From an uncultured Bacteroidales bacterium (GTDB lineage Bacteria; Bacteroidota; Bacteroidia; Bacteroidales; WCHB1-69): a stretch of DNA of 64,000 bases. Position 1 is the stretch's first letter; each line of letters opens with the position of its first letter. This document shows, piece by piece, positions 61,711-64,000 of this stretch. The stretch lies in assembly GCA_900315245.1 (NCBI GenBank), contig OMYJ01000009.1, forward strand, positions 1-64,000, read 5' to 3'. The notes beneath the pieces are model-generated. The model had not been told where the DNA came from, did not search any database, and worked only from the letters and a program-made list of their open reading frames with translations. A program made the position numbers and the translations under genes.

Positions 61711-61718
61711 CAAAAATA
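61711..61718 (-). promoter_or_regulatory. Minus-strand promoter of rplU-rpmA
   Basis: TATTTTTG followed by GCCGCCC on the minus strand, 35 bases before the rplU ATG. The same TATTTTTGCCGCC context precedes infC and tRNA-Gly. Confidence 0.75.
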
Positions 61719-61800
61719 AGATTTTTTTTGACACCACCATTTTAAATGCAATTTTTTTTTCACTTTTCCGTTATAGAGCGGTTTTTAATGAGATCACTTA

Positions 61801-62925
61801 ATGAAAAATATGATAAATATGAAAGCAATCAATTGTTCTAAAGCACTGTTAATCGCAATTTTATCCATTTTTGTCTGCATAAACAGCGGATGTTCGCAAC
61901 CGGAAAACCGTACGGCGAAATATGTGGATTTGACCGAGGCCGCGGAGTCGTCCGTGAATGCTGTCGTCTATATCAAGACTGAATTTACGCAGAAAAACTC
62001 CATGTGGGATGACTTTTTCGGCGGCACTATTTGGGAGCATTTCTTCGGTTCCGCACCAAGCACCTATCCGGTGCAGGCGGCTGGCTCTGGCGTCATCATT
62101 TCTTCTGATGGTTATATCGTGACCAATAACCATGTAGTGGAAGATGCTGAAAAAGTGACAATCACGCTGAACGACAAGCGCGAATACGATGGCGAAATCA
62201 TCGGTACCGACCCTGCCTCCGACCTGGCTCTTATCAAAATCAACGAAAGCCGCCTCCCCTATCTGAAGTTCGCCAATTCAGACTCGGTTCGCATCGGCGA
62301 GTGGGTGCTGGCCATCGGCAACCCTATGGGTCTCAACTCTACGGTCACCGCCGGCATCATCAGCGCAAAAGCCCGTCAACTTAGCACCGGCCGCAACACA
62401 ATGTCCGATGAGGTCTATCTGCAGACCGACGCTGCCGTTAACTCCGGGAACTCCGGCGGCGCTTTGGTGAATGCCTCCGGGCAACTGGTCGGCATCAACA
62501 CGGCCATCGCCTCCGGCAACGGCTACTACACCGGCTACTCCTTCGCCATCCCCTCCAATATCGTCCAAAAAATCTGCTACGATCTGGAACATTTCGGCAC
62601 CACCCAGCAAGCCTACCTCGGCGTTTCCATCATGGAACTCAATGCCACTAACGCCAAAGAACTGAACCTCAACGATGTAAAAGGAATCTATGTGGCCGAA
62701 GTCTCTGACAATGGCGCCGCCGCACAAAACGGATTCCAAGAAGGCGATGTCATCACCCATATCGACGACACTCCTGTAAACAGCCTTGCAGAAGTGCGCG
62801 GTGTGCTCAAAACAAAATCCCCTGGCGATAAAGTGAAGGTCATTTTAGTCAGAAACAAAGAAAAAATGACAAAAAATGTAACTTTATTGAATAGTAAAGG
62901 TACAACAGAAAAGGTTGAAAAATAA
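61801..62925 (+). CDS. HtrA/Deg-type serine protease with one PDZ domain
   Basis: Envelope quality-control protease of 374 residues. The N-terminus ALLIAILSIFVCINSGC ends in a possible lipobox, so it may be membrane-anchored. Trypsin-like domain: His in GYIVTNNHVVED, Asp in DPASDLALIKI, Ser in DAAVNSGNSGGALVNASG. One PDZ domain follows (AYLGVSIMELNATNAKEL to KVILVRNKEKM). Many Bacteroidetes DegP proteins have two PDZ domains and about 500 residues; this is a shorter, DegS-like layout. An insertion rich in Phe/Trp (MWDDFFGGTIWEHFFGS) corresponds to the LA loop region. ATG 61801, 61810 or 61819 are possible starts. Confidence 0.92.
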   Translation: MKNMINMKAINCSKALLIAILSIFVCINSGCSQPENRTAKYVDLTEAAESSVNAVVYIKTEFTQKNSMWDDFFGGTIWEHFFGSAPSTYPVQAAGSGVIISSDGYIVTNNHVVEDAEKVTITLNDKREYDGEIIGTDPASDLALIKINESRLPYLKFANSDSVRIGEWVLAIGNPMGLNSTVTAGIISAKARQLSTGRNTMSDEVYLQTDAAVNSGNSGGALVNASGQLVGINTAIASGNGYYTGYSFAIPSNIVQKICYDLEHFGTTQQAYLGVSIMELNATNAKELNLNDVKGIYVAEVSDNGAAAQNGFQEGDVITHIDDTPVNSLAEVRGVLKTKSPGDKVKVILVRNKEKMTKNVTLLNSKGTTEKVEK

Positions 62926-63025
62926 CTGTCGGCTGTTAGCTGTTAGCTGTTAGCCTTTAGCTATTGGAAAAATAACTAAAGGCCAATAGCCAAAAGCTAA
63001 AAGCCAAAGGCCAAAAGCTAAATAA
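62926..63025. repeat. Opposed heptamer arrays between htrA-like gene and rpoD
   Basis: CTGTCGG, CTGTTAG, CTGTTAG, CTGTTAG, CCTTTAG, CTATTGG (62926-62967), then TAAAGGC, CAATAGC, CAAAAGC, TAAAAGC, CAAAGGC, CAAAAGC, TAAATAA (62977-63025). The second set reads as reverse complements of the first type and ends exactly at the rpoD ATG. The whole rpoD leader is repeat; no promoter box is seen in it. Confidence 0.95.
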
Positions 63026-63886
63026 ATGAGACAATTAAAAATATCGAAATCTATCACCAACCGTGATTCTGCATCGCTGGAGCGGTTTTTGTCCGACATC
63101 AGCAAGGTGCAGATGATTGGCGCGGATGAAGAGGTGGAGCTGGCACGTAAAATCAAAGCTGGGGACGAGGATGCCCTCAACAAGCTGGTCACCACCAACT
63201 TGCGCTTTGTCGTGTCGGTGGCCAAACAGTACCAGAATCAAGGTATCGGGCTACAAGACCTTATTAACGAGGGCAATTTGGGACTTATCAAAGCCGCGCA
63301 ACGTTTCGACGAGACGCGCGGCTTCAAATTCATCTCCTACGCTGTATGGTGGATCCGGCAAGCCATTCTGCAAGCTATCGCCGACCAGTCGCGCATCGTG
63401 AGACTGCCCCTGAACCAAGTCGGTGTCATCAACAAAATCAAGAAGGAGACTGCCCGTTTGGAACAGACCCTCAATCGTTTGCCCACCACGGAGGAAATCG
63501 CCAATGCCATGGATATGCCCGTCTATAAGGTGGCGGAAATCATGAAGATGAACAACCACCCGCAATCCATTGATTCCCCTATCGCACCTAACGAGGAAAC
63601 CCGTTTCGTGGATGTCTTCGTCCATGACAATGACGAGAACACAGACACCACGCTGATGAAAGAGTCCCTCTCCTCGGAAATCAACGATTTGTTGAAAACA
63701 CTGCCCGATAAGGAAGCGGATGTGCTTCGCCTTTTCTTTGGCATCGGTACATCACACGAACATACGCTGGATGAAATCGGCGACAAGCTGGAACTCTCCC
63801 GCGAGCGCGTGCGGCAAATCAAAGAACGCGCCCTGAAAAGGCTGCGCCAAAGTGCAAAAAACAAGAACCTAAAGAGCTATTTATAG
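63026..63886 (+). CDS. rpoD: Primary RNA polymerase sigma factor (Bacteroidetes short RpoD)
   Basis: Sigma-70 family protein of 286 residues: region 1.2 (SLERFLSDISKVQMIGADEEVELARKIKAGDEDALNKLV), region 2 (NLRFVVSVAKQYQNQGIGLQDLINEGNLGLIKAAQRFDETRGFKFISYAVWWIRQAI), region 3 (RLPLNQVGVINKIKKETARLEQ), and region 4 (LPDKEADVLRLFFGIGTSHEHTLDEIGDKLELSRERVRQIKERALKRLR). It lacks the long acidic region 1.1 of proteobacterial RpoD. Proteins of this length are the main sigma factor in Bacteroidetes and are the ones that read TAnnTTTG promoters like those listed here. Complete. Confidence 0.96.
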   Translation: MRQLKISKSITNRDSASLERFLSDISKVQMIGADEEVELARKIKAGDEDALNKLVTTNLRFVVSVAKQYQNQGIGLQDLINEGNLGLIKAAQRFDETRGFKFISYAVWWIRQAILQAIADQSRIVRLPLNQVGVINKIKKETARLEQTLNRLPTTEEIANAMDMPVYKVAEIMKMNNHPQSIDSPIAPNEETRFVDVFVHDNDENTDTTLMKESLSSEINDLLKTLPDKEADVLRLFFGIGTSHEHTLDEIGDKLELSRERVRQIKERALKRLRQSAKNKNLKSYL

Positions 63887-63905
63887 GAAAGACATCTCCA
63901 TTTTC

Positions 63906-64000
63906 ATGAAAAAAGCCCTGTTTTGTTTCCTGATAACGATGGGTTTATGCGTTTCCTTTTCAGCCTGTAAGCCGAAACCTCTTCCCGAGCCTAAGCCTAT
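63906..64000 (+). CDS. Lipoprotein, 5' fragment at window edge
   Basis: The first 31 codons of a gene cut by the end of the window: MKKALFCFLITMGLCVSFSAC followed by KPKPLPEPKP. This is a lipoprotein signal peptide with lipobox Cys at 21 and a Pro/Lys linker. It starts 19 bases after rpoD and may be co-transcribed. Nothing can be said about its function. Confidence 0.7.
   Translation, partial: MKKALFCFLITMGLCVSFSACKPKPLPEPKP

Overview
The window looks like a chromosome segment of a bacterium of the phylum Bacteroidetes (Bacteroidota), most likely order Bacteroidales. Four things support this. First, start-proximal promoters carry the TAnnTTTG box of the Bacteroidetes primary sigma factor at more than 20 sites, and Shine-Dalgarno sequences are mostly absent. 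Second, the gene set is typical of the phylum: fused MurF-Alr, a PorG-like protein/UppS/BamA/OmpH cluster, an S46 dipeptidyl peptidase, a TonB-dependent receptor, a FISUMP-domain protein and a short RpoD of 286 residues. Third, a module resembling a type IX secretion sorting domain is present. Fourth, atpD-atpC stand apart from the rest of the ATP synthase. Family-level placement is not possible from the sequence alone.

Layout. 1-907: AT-rich DNA without a supported gene. 0.95-5.2 kb: rpmH, a SurA-like foldase, a MoxR ATPase and a sensor kinase. 5.2-12.5 kb: a 40-unit heptamer array, two paralogous lipoproteins, a C69 dipeptidase, an LRR protein and murF-alr. 12.6-21.0 kb: a four-gene restriction-modification operon in which type III mod and res flank an AT-rich adenine methylase and a small PD-(D/E)XK-type protein. 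21.0-25.5 kb: truA, a beta-helix lipoprotein and an S46 peptidase. 25.7-31.5 kb: a 1076-residue fused flavin/iron-sulfur oxidoreductase, divergent from a TPP riboswitch and a TonB-dependent receptor (probable thiamin uptake). 31.6-36.6 kb: a class III aminotransferase, recG and a FISUMP protein carrying three in-frame copies of a dispersed palindrome. 36.8-44.1 kb: infC-rpmI-rplT, divergent from porG-like/uppS/bamA/three ompH genes (envelope biogenesis). 44.2-52.7 kb: an M3 peptidase, azlCD, a two-part chromate transporter, dipeptidyl peptidase IV, thpR and a CorC-like protein. 52.9-64 kb: tRNA-Gly, atpDC, purB, upp, an AlgI/AlgJ-like acylation pair, a PfkB-family kinase, tRNA-Thr, rplU-rpmA, an HtrA-like protease, rpoD and the start of a lipoprotein.

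Biology. Four peptidases acting on peptides (C69, S46, M3, S9) together with AzlCD suggest a peptide and amino-acid using lifestyle. Outer-membrane assembly and type IX secretion functions are well represented.

The most unusual content is non-coding. (1) A 28-bp palindrome has fixed 9-bp arms and an inner segment that changes in a compensatory way; it occurs at seven sites, three of them translated in the same frame inside one gene. (2) Almost every operon boundary carries short tandem words of period 7 (sometimes 6 or 8) whose sequence differs from site to site. These words often contain the stop codon of the upstream gene or run up to the start codon of the next, and at one site they encode a signal peptide. 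All calls rest on reading the sequence; no database search was run.
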